Source: B4-G1 sp964393895 (lineage in GTDB: Bacteria > Chloroflexota > Anaerolineae > B4-G1). From it: a stretch of DNA of 28,591 bases. Below the pieces are notes generated by a model that was given only the letters and a program-made list of their open reading frames with translations, had not been told where the DNA came from and made no database searches. This document shows, in pieces, positions 21,601 through 28,588 of this stretch. Positions within the stretch are counted from its first letter, which is position 1. Each line of letters begins with the position of its first letter. Where the stretch lies: positions 1 to 28,591 of the forward strand of contig CAYMWP010000052.1 of assembly GCA_964393895.1 (NCBI GenBank), read 5' to 3'. Position numbers and translations under genes: made by a program.

Positions 21601-24342
21601 CGCAGCCAGCGGGTCAAGATTGACCTGGTCATCCTCAACGAGCGGGAGAGCGGTTACGATCAAGAGTTGCAGGGGCGCTTACGCCGGCTGATCGCTCACA
21701 CCGACAGCGACACCTGGCTGAACCAACGGGGCGGCATCTTTGTCCTGCGCGCCGACCAGATGAACGAGAGCGGTCGCGTGTTGCTGGAAACCTGTGCCCG
21801 CGCCGTCTTGGATGGAGAAAAAGGCTTGCTTGCCGAGCAACTGAGCGATGTGTGCGCCCAACCGGCCCGTTTGCCTTCCTTCGTCCCCACCTTGCCCTGC
21901 CTCGGAGACGCGGAACCCACGCCCCCGCTGCCCCGTCCAAAAGACCTCCTCTTCGACAACGGCTTGGGCGGCTTTAGCGCCGGCGGCCGCGAATACGTCA
22001 TCTACCTTGAGCCGGGCCGGCGGACGCCCGCTCCCTGGGTCAACATAGTCGCTAATCCCGATTTTGGCTTTTTGGTATCAGAGATGGGGTCGGGTTACAC
22101 CTGGGCCGGCAACAGTGGGGAAAACCGTCTGACCCCCTGGCGCAACGATCCCGTGAGCGACATTCCGGGTGAGGCGCTCTACCTGCGCGACGAGGAGACG
22201 GCCCGGGTCTGGTCGCCCACGCCGCTGCCGAGCGCAGCGACGCCTTATTTGATCCGCCACGGCGCCGGTTACTCTATCTTTGAGCACCACAGCCACGGCC
22301 TCAAACAACGGACGCGCCTCTTTGTCATTCCAGACGCGCCGGTCAAGGTGATACAGTTGCGGCTGGAGAACACTTGGAAGCGGATGCGCCGTATCACGGC
22401 CACTTTTTACGCCGAGTGGGTGCTAGGGACGGATCGGGACGCGCACCAGCAGTACGTCATACCCGAGTTTGACGCTGCCAGCAACGGCCTGTTGGCCCGC
22501 AACCCTTATAACTGCGAGTTCGGAGAGCGCGTCGCCTTTGCGGTCGCCAGCAAAGAGCTTCACGGTCTGACCGCCGACCGCGCCGAGTTCCTGGGGCGCG
22601 GGGGAGACCTCGGGTGTCCGGCCGCCCTGGGGCGCATTGGCCTTGCCGGCGCCGTCGAAGCTGGTCGCGATCCTTGCGCCGCCCTACAAGTTCACCTCGA
22701 TCTGCCTCCCGGCGAGGCGCAGGAGATCTTTTTCCTGCTCGGCCAGGGCGCCGACCGGGGCGAATCGTTGCGGCTGATAGAACAGTATCGCGACCCTGAG
22801 CAAGTGGAGGCCGCCTGGGAAGCGGTGCAAGAGCTGTGGGACGACTTGCTGGGCGCCGTCACCGTGCGGACGCCCGACCCGGCGCTGGACCTGCTGCTGA
22901 ACCATTGGCTGCTCTACCAAGGCCTGGCTTGCCGCATTTGGGCTCGCTCCGCGCTCTACCAATCCTCCGGCGCTTTTGGCTACCGTGACCAGTTACAGGA
23001 CGTGATGGCCCTGCTCCACGCCGCGCCCGACTTGGCCCGCGAACATATCCTGCGGGCGGCCGGTCATCAGTTTGAGGAGGGGGACGTGTTACACTGGTGG
23101 CATCCACCCTCGGGTCGCGGGGTGCGCACGCGCTGCTCCGACGATCTGCTGTGGCTGCCCTTTGTCACCACCCATTACGTCACCACGACCGGCGACGATA
23201 CGATCCTGACCGAAAGAGCTCCTTTTCTCAGGGCTGCCCCCTTGGAGCCGGAGGAGGCGGAGCGGTACGGCCGCTATGAGGCCGCCGCCGAGAGCCACAC
23301 GCTCTACGCTCACTGTCTCCGAGCCCTGGATAGAGGGACGACTGCCGGGACGCACGGCTTGCCCTTGATCGGTAGCCACGATTGGAACGATGGAATGAGC
23401 CGCGTGGGCGTCGAGGGCCGGGGCGAAAGCGTGTGGCTGGGATGGTTCCTCTATGCCACGTTGACCCAATTTGCTCCCCTGTGCGAGCGTATGGGAGATG
23501 AGGGGCGGGCGGACGATTACAGGCAGCGGGCCGCCGCTCTGCGCCGGTCGTTGGAACAACACGCCTGGGATGGGGACTGGTACCGCCGCGCCTATTACGA
23601 CGACGGCGTCCCCCTGGGCTCATCTGAGAGCGACGAGTGCCAGATTGATTCCATCGCCCAGTCGTGGGCCGTGCTCTCCGGGGCGGCCGACCCCAATCGC
23701 GCTCTGAAGGCGATGGACGCCGTCTCTAGCCGGCTCGTGCTTCAGGATGAGCGGCTGATACTGCTCTTCACCCCGCCTTTCAACGAGACGGTGCGCGACC
23801 CCGGCTATGTCAAGGGCTACCCTCCCGGCATCCGCGAAAACGGCGGTCAATACACCCACGCCGCGTTGTGGGCAGCGTGGGCGTTCGCCGAGCTGGGGCA
23901 GGGCGACCGCGCCGAGGCGCTGTTCCGCTTGCTCAACCCGGTCTACCACGCCGACACACCGGAGAAGGTGCGCTGCTACCGGGTGGAGCCTTACGTGGTG
24001 GCGGCTGACGTCTACAGCGTGGCGCCGCACGTCGGGCGCGGCGGCTGGACCTGGTACACCGGTTCGGCCGGGTGGATGTACCGCCTGGGCGTCGAAGCCA
24101 TCCTCGGCTTGCGGCGAGCAGGAGAGGCGTTGCGGGTTGAGCCTTGCATCCCCCGGGATTGGCAGAGTTACGAATTGACTTATCGTTATGGGAGGACCTT
24201 GTATCACATCCGGGTAGATAATCCGGCTAGGGTCAACCGGGGCGTGCAGCGCGTGCTGGTGGATGGGCAAGCTGCGCCGGAACAGATCGTCCAGTTGTTG
24301 GACGACGGCAGGCCGCATCGAGTGCACGTGTTGCTGGGGTGA
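15691..24342 (+). CDS. ndvB: Cyclic beta-1,2-glucan synthase (NdvB/Cgs type)
   Basis: The 2883-aa length is typical of NdvB/Cgs. Residues 1-330 form a soluble N-terminal region, followed by two membrane segments (about 340-400). Then comes a GT84 domain with DAD (560-562), LSHDLFEGIHGRA and RRLHRWVRGDWQ (704-715), and more membrane segments at about 740-930. A glycoamylase-like domain (about 1300-1530) carries GNYYDLLASEARIASLLAI, GISESGYY and MVHHQGMALLSL. Two GH94 N-terminal-type sandwiches each hold FLGRGG (about 1801 and 2300). The C-terminal GH94 catalytic barrel carries YRDQLQDVMAL and RCSDDLLWLPF with the acidic pair Asp2484-Asp2485. The enzyme elongates beta-1,2-glucan from UDP-glucose at the inner membrane, trims it by phosphorolysis, and cyclises it. 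ATG at 15691 follows usp by 3 bp, with AAGGGA upstream. The frame is intact. Confidence 0.95.
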   Translation: MPRSRPQSTATVDNELSHSVAQGQLEDRARRLAESHVTARRSGRKPYLLKRVREQETLLRAAYQHFAGVQVSKATTTDVQVALSYAAEWILDNFYVVERALRQIREDMPESYYRQLPRLDSSPWEGYPRVYALAREIIEHCENHLDPDRVTRFVRAYQTIAPLTMGELWALPTMLRLGVLEGLAQAASVAAGLQDGSLDAASVTWADGSEDEAAIAHCILSLRMLATQDWKTFFESVSLVEQILRRDPASIYARMDFDTRDRYRGVIEELALAAGKSELDVAQEAIELSRDEPVGECGPLDAPRAAHVGFYLLDEGRKRLESRLGCRFSWGKRLSRWLLCHPTLVYLGGIALLTLLILLGLIWHARSAGGTLVQLSGVCVLTTLPACAMAVSLVNWLVTYTVPPRLLPRMDFEGGLPAECRAMVVVPAIIANVEEVQSLLQQLELHFLGNTDPHLYFALLADLSDAERKHLPADAKLIERAMAGVQALNQKYGHGGGGPFYFFYRERELNPAEDCWMGWERKRGKLVEFNRLLGGEESSYVEKIGDLDVLPEIKYVITLDADTLLPRDSARRLVAALAHPLNRAEFDPQSGDVLSGYTVLQPRVEIKPASAGRSLFARLFCGDVGLDLYTRAVSDVYHDLFGEGIYAGKGIYDVAAFRRSLDRRVPENCLLSHDLFEGIHGRAALVTDEVLYEDYPAHYLAYTRRLHRWVRGDWQLLPWLLPRVPHKDGGKAPNTLSVLDRWKILDNLRRSLLSPALLTLLVVGWTWLPGEPLLWTLVALLALALPVFAGMIGLMRQGVRETSLIGAARSVRMDVLRWLAAVVFLPYETLIVIDAVASTLHRLFVSRKRLLQWTTSAHTVLLFGKETRVMLLWQRMGAAPLLALGLAWLVILTDSVFGRTASPVAAPLLLAWMVSPYLAYWISRPLAHEPVLLSAEQCQQLRRLARRTWLYFERFVGPEDQWLPPDHFQEEPLGLVAHRTSPTNLGLLLLSALAAYDLGYVGLLDLVLRLRPTFESMGRLERCQGHFLNWYDTGNLKPLPPRYVSAVDSGNLAGCLLTLEQGCLELPLSPLLRWRRWQGLLDALGVLAEVVAELGDDISHTATEALQNCVERIRRQILTARDDPTCWASLLLRLSDETWSELERLLIALVESSPRGLETAALRDLHVWAERVNSQLLSMRSEQDMLLPWLLPLSQPPALFTQAHAPPAIATAWQALLDALPITASLAEIPDLCSAGQTRLQQLQSLVNEYDSAELAQEARDWCLHLNVGLGSARMAAESLLIGFRDLGNQAEVYFREMDFDFLFDRNRQVFHIGYNVETGTLDGNYYDLLASEARIASLLAIAKGDVPQSHWMHLARPITQVNGARALLSWGGTMFEYLMPPLLLRRHAGSLLDQSNCAAVAHQIAYARRKGVPWGISESGYYRFDAGMHYQYRGFGVPGLGLKRGLSEDTVIAPYASLLALSLRPQAVMDNIAKLAKLQMLGRYGFYEAIDYTRSRLSSGQEKAIVRSYMVHHQGMALLSLTNYLQGDVMVRRFNADSRVQSVQLLLHEKSPQRVPIEHPHPQDVHPARSLQPRAAITPWHALPDSPMPQVHTLSNGRYSVLITDAGGGYSSWQDGSPQAESIALTRWRADATLDNWGTWIYVEERDSAYERPGHLWSAGYRPTCVSPEEREVLFYAHKARLWRRDRNLCVRTEITVPPGDDVEVRRVTLINHDDRVRRLTLTSYGEVVLAPQSADRRHPAFNKLFIESECLFEANGEVNALLFRRRPRSAGEEPLYLAHLAVAEPGQRSSGACESDRSRFLGRGGTIRSPAALGGDGRSLSRTTGATLDPIMALDQEIELGPHATAQMAYVTLVGRTREGVLELARRYRKWSEVGLAFDRARSHNELELRRLGLSTSEIEHIQRLLSLLLYPHAALRAASATLAANSEGQPGLWAYGISGDYPILLVRVGAEEEMGLVLELLQAHAYWRSQRVKIDLVILNERESGYDQELQGRLRRLIAHTDSDTWLNQRGGIFVLRADQMNESGRVLLETCARAVLDGEKGLLAEQLSDVCAQPARLPSFVPTLPCLGDAEPTPPLPRPKDLLFDNGLGGFSAGGREYVIYLEPGRRTPAPWVNIVANPDFGFLVSEMGSGYTWAGNSGENRLTPWRNDPVSDIPGEALYLRDEETARVWSPTPLPSAATPYLIRHGAGYSIFEHHSHGLKQRTRLFVIPDAPVKVIQLRLENTWKRMRRITATFYAEWVLGTDRDAHQQYVIPEFDAASNGLLARNPYNCEFGERVAFAVASKELHGLTADRAEFLGRGGDLGCPAALGRIGLAGAVEAGRDPCAALQVHLDLPPGEAQEIFFLLGQGADRGESLRLIEQYRDPEQVEAAWEAVQELWDDLLGAVTVRTPDPALDLLLNHWLLYQGLACRIWARSALYQSSGAFGYRDQLQDVMALLHAAPDLAREHILRAAGHQFEEGDVLHWWHPPSGRGVRTRCSDDLLWLPFVTTHYVTTTGDDTILTERAPFLRAAPLEPEEAERYGRYEAAAESHTLYAHCLRALDRGTTAGTHGLPLIGSHDWNDGMSRVGVEGRGESVWLGWFLYATLTQFAPLCERMGDEGRADDYRQRAAALRRSLEQHAWDGDWYRRAYYDDGVPLGSSESDECQIDSIAQSWAVLSGAADPNRALKAMDAVSSRLVLQDERLILLFTPPFNETVRDPGYVKGYPPGIRENGGQYTHAALWAAWAFAELGQGDRAEALFRLLNPVYHADTPEKVRCYRVEPYVVAADVYSVAPHVGRGGWTWYTGSAGWMYRLGVEAILGLRRAGEALRVEPCIPRDWQSYELTYRYGRTLYHIRVDNPARVNRGVQRVLVDGQAAPEQIVQLLDDGRPHRVHVLLG

Positions 24343-24349
24343 GAATGTC

Positions 24350-24434
24350 CTTTCGCATAGTGATTATGGCATAGCAAGACAATCCGGCAAACGGCCATTT
24401 TCTTCCCCCGAAGACAAAACAGGCTATGCGAAAG
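24350..24434. repeat. Inverted repeat after ndvB
   Basis: CTTTCGCATAG (24350-24360) and its exact complement CTATGCGAAAG (24424-24434) enclose 63 bp. It lies 7 bp after the ndvB stop. It may be a terminator without T-run or the remains of a small mobile element; no target duplication is evident. Confidence 0.5.
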
Positions 24435-24445
24435 ATTATCGTGCA

Positions 24446-24460
24446 AGACCTCGGAGGTCT
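24446..24460. repeat. 15-bp palindrome, second copy of the MITE core
   Basis: AGACCTCGGAGGTCT is the exact reverse complement of the core at 14602-14616, and both copies are preceded by GCA. This copy lacks the 13-bp MITE ends, so the palindrome can occur on its own. Confidence 0.5.
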
Positions 24461-24485
24461 GGATTGGTGTTAGGCTGAGTAGTTT

Positions 24486-24614
24486 GACAATGTTAGATTT
24501 GCTCGCAGTGCTGCACGAAACGCAGTGAAGTGCGGCTTTGCGCCACTCCGCTGGCGCTCCGTGGCGCACTACGAGCCCCTCGCAGCGAATTTAACATTGT
24601 CAAGGTAGTTACGA
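24486..24614 (+). repeat. 129-bp palindromic repeat, left copy
   Basis: The element begins GACAATGTTAGATTTGCTCG and ends AACATTGTCAAGGTAGTTACGA. Its ends are imperfectly complementary, and inside it TGCGCCAC pairs with GTGGCGCA, so the whole can fold into a long hairpin. A copy in opposite orientation lies at 28460-28588 with three differences by eye. It is non-coding; small frames across it are chance. Confidence 0.85.
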
Positions 24615-24625
24615 GGCAGTTTCAT
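24597..24625 (+). promoter_or_regulatory. Possible promoter partly supplied by the repeat end
   Basis: TTGTCA (24597-24602) lies in the end of the repeat and TTTCAT (24620-24625) is 17 bp downstream, outside it. The -35 is good and the -10 is poor (four of six). It is the best candidate found for the molybdenum hydroxylase operon. Confidence 0.3.
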
Positions 24626-24670
24626 GCTTGCCTCCCTACCGTTATCACAAATCGTAAAGGAGGTCCAAAA

Positions 24671-25324
24671 ATGACAAAAGAAATATGGAGTGTGGACACT
24701 GCTGTGCCTCTCCAGGTGGTCTTGGACGACCCCGAATGCCCCCAACTCCTGCGTCAGACGCTCACGGGCGCGCTCTCGTGGCAGGCGCGGAACGAGATGA
24801 CAGTCGCCAGGGCACTGCGGTCGCCGCGCCTGGCGCCACAGTGGGTGGCCGCGCTCATGGCGCTGGGGGCCACAGTCACCGTGGATGACGAGGAAGCGCC
24901 GCTGGAAAAGCTGCTGCAACGAGAGACGGCGGGAGAACCAATGAGCCTGCGCGTTGGGGTGGGGGGGGTAAAGTGGGGCGAGGCTCACGTCTCGCGCACT
25001 CCGGCCGATCTCCCCATCGTTGCCGCGGTCGCCGGAGTGGAAATGGAGCACCCCGTAGAACGACGGGGCGACGTCGTTCGGCAGGCCCGCGTCGCCCTCA
25101 CCGGCGTCTGGCCGGAACCCGTTCGCTTGTGCCAGGCAGCCGCCCAGTTGGTCGGCGGCCCGCTGGACGAATCCCGCATCCAGGCAGTGACCCAGGCCGT
25201 GGAAGCGGAGGTCGCGCCTGTGGGAGATTTTCTCGGCAGCGAGGAATACCGCCGGGCGATGGCGAGCGTGCTGACCGGCCGCGCTTTGGAGGCATGTCTA
25301 TACCAGGAGGCAGACAATGAGTGA
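24671..25324 (+). CDS. Shortened FAD-subunit-like protein of a molybdenum hydroxylase
   Basis: The 217-aa product aligns by eye with the second half of CoxM/XdhB-type FAD subunits. ALMALGATVTVDD (about 58-70) matches the end of the FAD domain. IVAAVAGVEM...ARVALTGVWPEPVRLCQAA and LVGGPLDESRIQAVTQAV...GSEEYRRAMASVLTGRALEA match the C-terminal CO_deh_flav_C domain. Normal subunits are about 270-300 aa. Here the first FAD subdomain with AGGTDL is missing and the usual TIGGN segment is replaced by NEMTVARAL, so FAD binding is doubtful. It is not a recent truncation, because the ATG at 24671 has a perfect AAAGGAGGT site. Its end overlaps the next gene by 8 bp, which indicates coupled translation. 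It may be a structural subunit of an enzyme that passes electrons on from its Fe-S clusters without FAD. Confidence 0.75.
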   Translation: MTKEIWSVDTAVPLQVVLDDPECPQLLRQTLTGALSWQARNEMTVARALRSPRLAPQWVAALMALGATVTVDDEEAPLEKLLQRETAGEPMSLRVGVGGVKWGEAHVSRTPADLPIVAAVAGVEMEHPVERRGDVVRQARVALTGVWPEPVRLCQAAAQLVGGPLDESRIQAVTQAVEAEVAPVGDFLGSEEYRRAMASVLTGRALEACLYQEADNE

Positions 25325-28298
25325 CCGTAAGACCCACACCATCAAACTGGAGATCAACGGCGCGGAAAGAGATCTGACCGTGCGCCCATCGGAGACTCTG
25401 TTGGATGCCTTGCGCCGCGCCTCCTACACCAGCGTCAAGTTTGGCTGTGGGACGGGAGATTGCGGCTCGTGCACCGTTCTCCTGGACGGGCAGCCCGTGC
25501 ACAGTTGCCAGATCCGGGCCGTCCAGGCCGAGGGGCGTAAGGTGACGACCGTAGAAGCGCTGACCCCAACCCCCAGCCCCAAATTCCCCGATCTGCACCC
25601 CATTCAACGAGCTTTTATCGAGAGCGGCGCCATTCAGTGTGGTTACTGTACCCCAGCCCAAATCCTGGTGGCCAAGGCGCTCCTCGACCGCAATCCAGAC
25701 CCGACCGAAGAGGAGATCCGTGAGGCGATTGCCGGGGTGCTGTGCCGTTGCACCGGCTATGTCAAGATCGTGCAAGCGATTCAGCGGGCAGCGGCCGTAC
25801 TGCGTGGTGAAAAAGTGGAGCCGTTCGCACCCGTCGAGGCGACGCTGGCTCCCGGCCAATCGCCGGCTTCTCTGTTGGGCGACTATTTTGCCGTCCCCGG
25901 CGACGGCCGCCGCCCACGCACGCCGCTCGTCGTCTCCCCGCCAGAGATGGAGGCGCTGAACGTGGTCGGCAAAGCGGAGCCCAAGGTAGACGGCGTCAAG
26001 TTGGCGACGGGACGTCCCGTCTTTACCGACGACGTCAAGATAGAGGGAATGCTCTACGGCGCGCTGCTGACCAGTCCCCACGCCCACGCCCGCATCAAGA
26101 GCATTGACGCCAGCAAGGCGCGCGAACTGCCCGGCGTCCACGCTGTCCTCACGCACAGAGACATTCCCCGCGTCAAATACTCCACCGGCGGCCAGAGCTA
26201 CCCCCAGCCGCCCCCTTTCGACCAGGTTTGTCTGGACGACAAAGTGCGTCACGTAGGCGACCGGGTGGCGGTCGCGGCCGCCGAGACGCCAGAGCTTGCG
26301 AGGCAGGCGCTGCGACTCGTCGTCGTGGAGTACGAGGTGCTGCCCCACGTCCTCGACCCCGTGGAGGCGATGCAGCAGGGCGCGCCCGTGATCCACGACG
26401 AGCCGGATACCGAGTCCATCTACGACGCCGGACGGAACATTGTTCACCACATCGAGGCCGAGGCCGGCGACCCCGTGGCCCAATGGGCCAAAGCCGACCA
26501 CGTCTTTGAGGGGGAATACCGCACCTCGCAGCAGCAGCACGCCCACATCGAGCCGCACGTCTGCATCACCTACTGGGACGAGGATGGGCGGTTGGTCGTG
26601 CGCACCAGCACTCAGGTACCTTTCCACATCCGGCGCATGCTGGCCCCCCTCACCGGTCTGCCGGTCAAGCAGATCCGCGTGGTCAAACCGCGCATCGGCG
26701 GCGGGTTTGGCAACAAACAGGAAATGATCCTGGAGGACTTGTGCGCCCACCTGACCATCGCCACGGGCCGGCCGGTGCGGATGGAGTACACGCGCTACCA
26801 AGAGTTCGCCAGCTCCCGCAGCCGTCATCCGCAGATCATGCGTTACAAGATCGGCGTCACTAACGAGGCGGATGAACAACATCCGGCGGAGGTGGTCGCC
26901 ACCGAGCTGTACCTCATCGGCGACACGTGCGCCTACGGCACGCACGGGCTGACGGTGCAGATGGTGGGCGGCCAGAAGGGGCTGACGCTCTACAACGCGC
27001 CCTATTCCAAATTCACCTGTGACGTGGTATACACCAACAAACCCACGCCGGGGGCCTTCCGGGGCTATGGCTCGATGCAGTGTCACTTTGGCATCGAGAT
27101 GCTAATGTCCGAGATCGCCGAGCGGATGGGCTGGGACGTGGTCGAGTTCAAACGGAAAAATTGGATCAAGCAGGGAGAAGAGTTGTTGGTGGCCCAGGCC
27201 CTGGGGGAAGGGCGCGAGGGATTCGCACAGTTCATCCGTTCCAACGGCCTGGAGCAATGCGTCCAGATAGGGCTAGAGGCGGTGGACTGGCACAACAAAC
27301 GCAACCAACCATCCTACCGGCAAACCGGCCATCCCCACATCCAACGGGGCATCGGCATGTCCGTGATGCTACACGGCAGCGGCATCGCCGGGCTGGACAT
27401 GGCCTCGGCGACCATAAAGATGAACGACGATGGTTCCTTCAACCTCCTGATCGGAGCGACCGACATCGGCACCGGCTCCGACACGATCCTGGCTCAGATA
27501 GCGGCCGAGGTGCTGGGTGTCCCGGTAAAGGATCTCATCGTCTATTCCTCGGATACCGACTTTACGCCCTTCGACAAGGGGGCCTACGCCTCCAGCACCA
27601 CTTACATCAGCGGCGGGGCGGTGCGCAAGGCCGCGCTCAAGGTGGCCGAGCAGATCAAGGAACACGCCGCGACGATGCTGGGGTTGGAAAGCAGCGCCGG
27701 GATGGAACTGCGCGACCGGCGGGTCTTTTTGCCCGATGGCGGCTCGCTCACGCTGGAGCAGATCGCCCTGAGCAGCCTGCACCAACAGGAGCAACACCAG
27801 ATCATTGCCAGCGCCTCTCACATGAGTTACGAATGCCCGCCCCCCTTTGGCGCTCAATTCATCGAGTTGACCGTGGATAGCGAGACCGGTCAGGTCACGC
27901 TAGAGCGAGTGCTGATGGTGGCTGACGCCGGCCGAGTGATCAATCCAATCACGGCCTCCGGGCAGGTCGAGGGCGGTTTGCAGCAGGCGGTGGGTTTTGC
28001 CCATTGCGAGGAGATGGTCTATAATGAGGACGGCAGCCTGGCCAACCCGCGTCTGGGCCCGTATCGCGTCTACACGTCCAACGAGATGCCCAAGCTAGAG
28101 GTCATCTTTGTGCAGACGGAGGAACCGAGTGGGCCGTTCGGGGCCAAGTCCGTCTCCGAACTGCCGTTGGACGGCATCGCTCCGGCTATGGCCGACGCCA
28201 TCCACGATGCGACGGGCGTTTGGATCCGCGAGGTGCCTTTCACGCCGGAGCGGGTGTGGCGGGCGTTGCGGCAGGCGGAGGAGGAAGGGAGCGCATAG
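25317..28298 (+). CDS. Fused 2Fe-2S / molybdopterin hydroxylase (xanthine dehydrogenase family)
   Basis: The 993-aa protein joins two subunits that are usually separate. Residues 1-165 hold a ferredoxin-type cluster (Cys44, 49, 52, 64) and a second 2Fe-2S domain (Cys108, 111 in QCGYCTPAQ and Cys143, 145 in CRCTGY). From about residue 215 comes the molybdopterin part: KVDGVKLATGRPVFTDDV, GGGFGNKQE (about 461), PGAFRGYGSMQ (about 579), DIGTGSDTILAQIAAE and FGAKSVSELPLDG with Glu948 in the place of the catalytic Glu. The enzyme would hydroxylate an N-heterocycle or aldehyde with water as oxygen source. The substrate is not readable, and SVSELP in place of the usual GVGEPP argues against simply calling it xanthine dehydrogenase. 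No maturation genes (XdhC/MobA-like) are in the window. The ATG overlaps the upstream gene by 8 bp. Confidence 0.93.
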   Translation: MSDRKTHTIKLEINGAERDLTVRPSETLLDALRRASYTSVKFGCGTGDCGSCTVLLDGQPVHSCQIRAVQAEGRKVTTVEALTPTPSPKFPDLHPIQRAFIESGAIQCGYCTPAQILVAKALLDRNPDPTEEEIREAIAGVLCRCTGYVKIVQAIQRAAAVLRGEKVEPFAPVEATLAPGQSPASLLGDYFAVPGDGRRPRTPLVVSPPEMEALNVVGKAEPKVDGVKLATGRPVFTDDVKIEGMLYGALLTSPHAHARIKSIDASKARELPGVHAVLTHRDIPRVKYSTGGQSYPQPPPFDQVCLDDKVRHVGDRVAVAAAETPELARQALRLVVVEYEVLPHVLDPVEAMQQGAPVIHDEPDTESIYDAGRNIVHHIEAEAGDPVAQWAKADHVFEGEYRTSQQQHAHIEPHVCITYWDEDGRLVVRTSTQVPFHIRRMLAPLTGLPVKQIRVVKPRIGGGFGNKQEMILEDLCAHLTIATGRPVRMEYTRYQEFASSRSRHPQIMRYKIGVTNEADEQHPAEVVATELYLIGDTCAYGTHGLTVQMVGGQKGLTLYNAPYSKFTCDVVYTNKPTPGAFRGYGSMQCHFGIEMLMSEIAERMGWDVVEFKRKNWIKQGEELLVAQALGEGREGFAQFIRSNGLEQCVQIGLEAVDWHNKRNQPSYRQTGHPHIQRGIGMSVMLHGSGIAGLDMASATIKMNDDGSFNLLIGATDIGTGSDTILAQIAAEVLGVPVKDLIVYSSDTDFTPFDKGAYASSTTYISGGAVRKAALKVAEQIKEHAATMLGLESSAGMELRDRRVFLPDGGSLTLEQIALSSLHQQEQHQIIASASHMSYECPPPFGAQFIELTVDSETGQVTLERVLMVADAGRVINPITASGQVEGGLQQAVGFAHCEEMVYNEDGSLANPRLGPYRVYTSNEMPKLEVIFVQTEEPSGPFGAKSVSELPLDGIAPAMADAIHDATGVWIREVPFTPERVWRALRQAEEEGSA

Positions 28299-28345
28299 CT
28301 TGGCAAAGCAACCAGAGTTTTCTGTAAGCGCAGCGACAAGAACCT

Positions 28346-28439
28346 GTCATTGCGAGCCGCGCTGTTTGCGGCGATGCAAGCCCTCAATGTCGTACTTCCG
28401 AGTTGGGGATTGCTTCGTCGCTCCGCTCCTCGCAATGAC
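28346..28439. repeat. 94-bp palindromic repeat with GTCATTGCGAG ends
   Basis: GTCATTGCGAG (28346-28356) and CTCGCAATGAC (28429-28439) are perfect 11-bp inverted ends. The inner GGGGATTGCTTCGTCGCT block belongs to a palindromic repeat I recall from many unrelated bacterial genomes, often mis-called as small genes. It lies 47 bp after the hydroxylase stop and may help end the transcript. Confidence 0.75.
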
Positions 28440-28459
28440 GGCAGATAGATCAATAAAAA

Positions 28460-28588
28460 TCGTAACTACCTTGACAATGTTAAATTCGCTGCGAGGGGCT
28501 CGTAGTGCGCCACGGAGCACCAGCGGAGTGGCGCAGAGCCGCACTTCACTGCGTTTCGTGCAGCACTACGAGCAAATCTAACATTGTC
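28460..28588 (-). repeat. 129-bp palindromic repeat, right copy (inverted)
   Basis: This is the reverse complement of the repeat at 24486-24614, with three base differences seen by eye and the same length. Together the two copies bracket the hydroxylase operon. The copy is complete, and the window ends 3 bp after it. Confidence 0.85.

Noticed and set aside
24204..24569. Small gene across the left 129-bp repeat, and a similar one at 28347-28544
   Set aside because: Both frames share their sequence only because they cross the same palindromic repeats. They have no ribosome binding site or promoter.
24350..24614. CRISPR array
   Set aside because: The repeats here are inverted and of different families. 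There is no regular direct repeat-spacer pattern and no cas gene.
25098..27086. 662-codon open frame on the minus strand opposite the hydroxylase
   Set aside because: It mirrors a well-supported gene, has no recognisable domain, and long antisense frames are expected in GC-rich codons. The same applies to other long antisense frames opposite hisS, the kinases, usp and ndvB.
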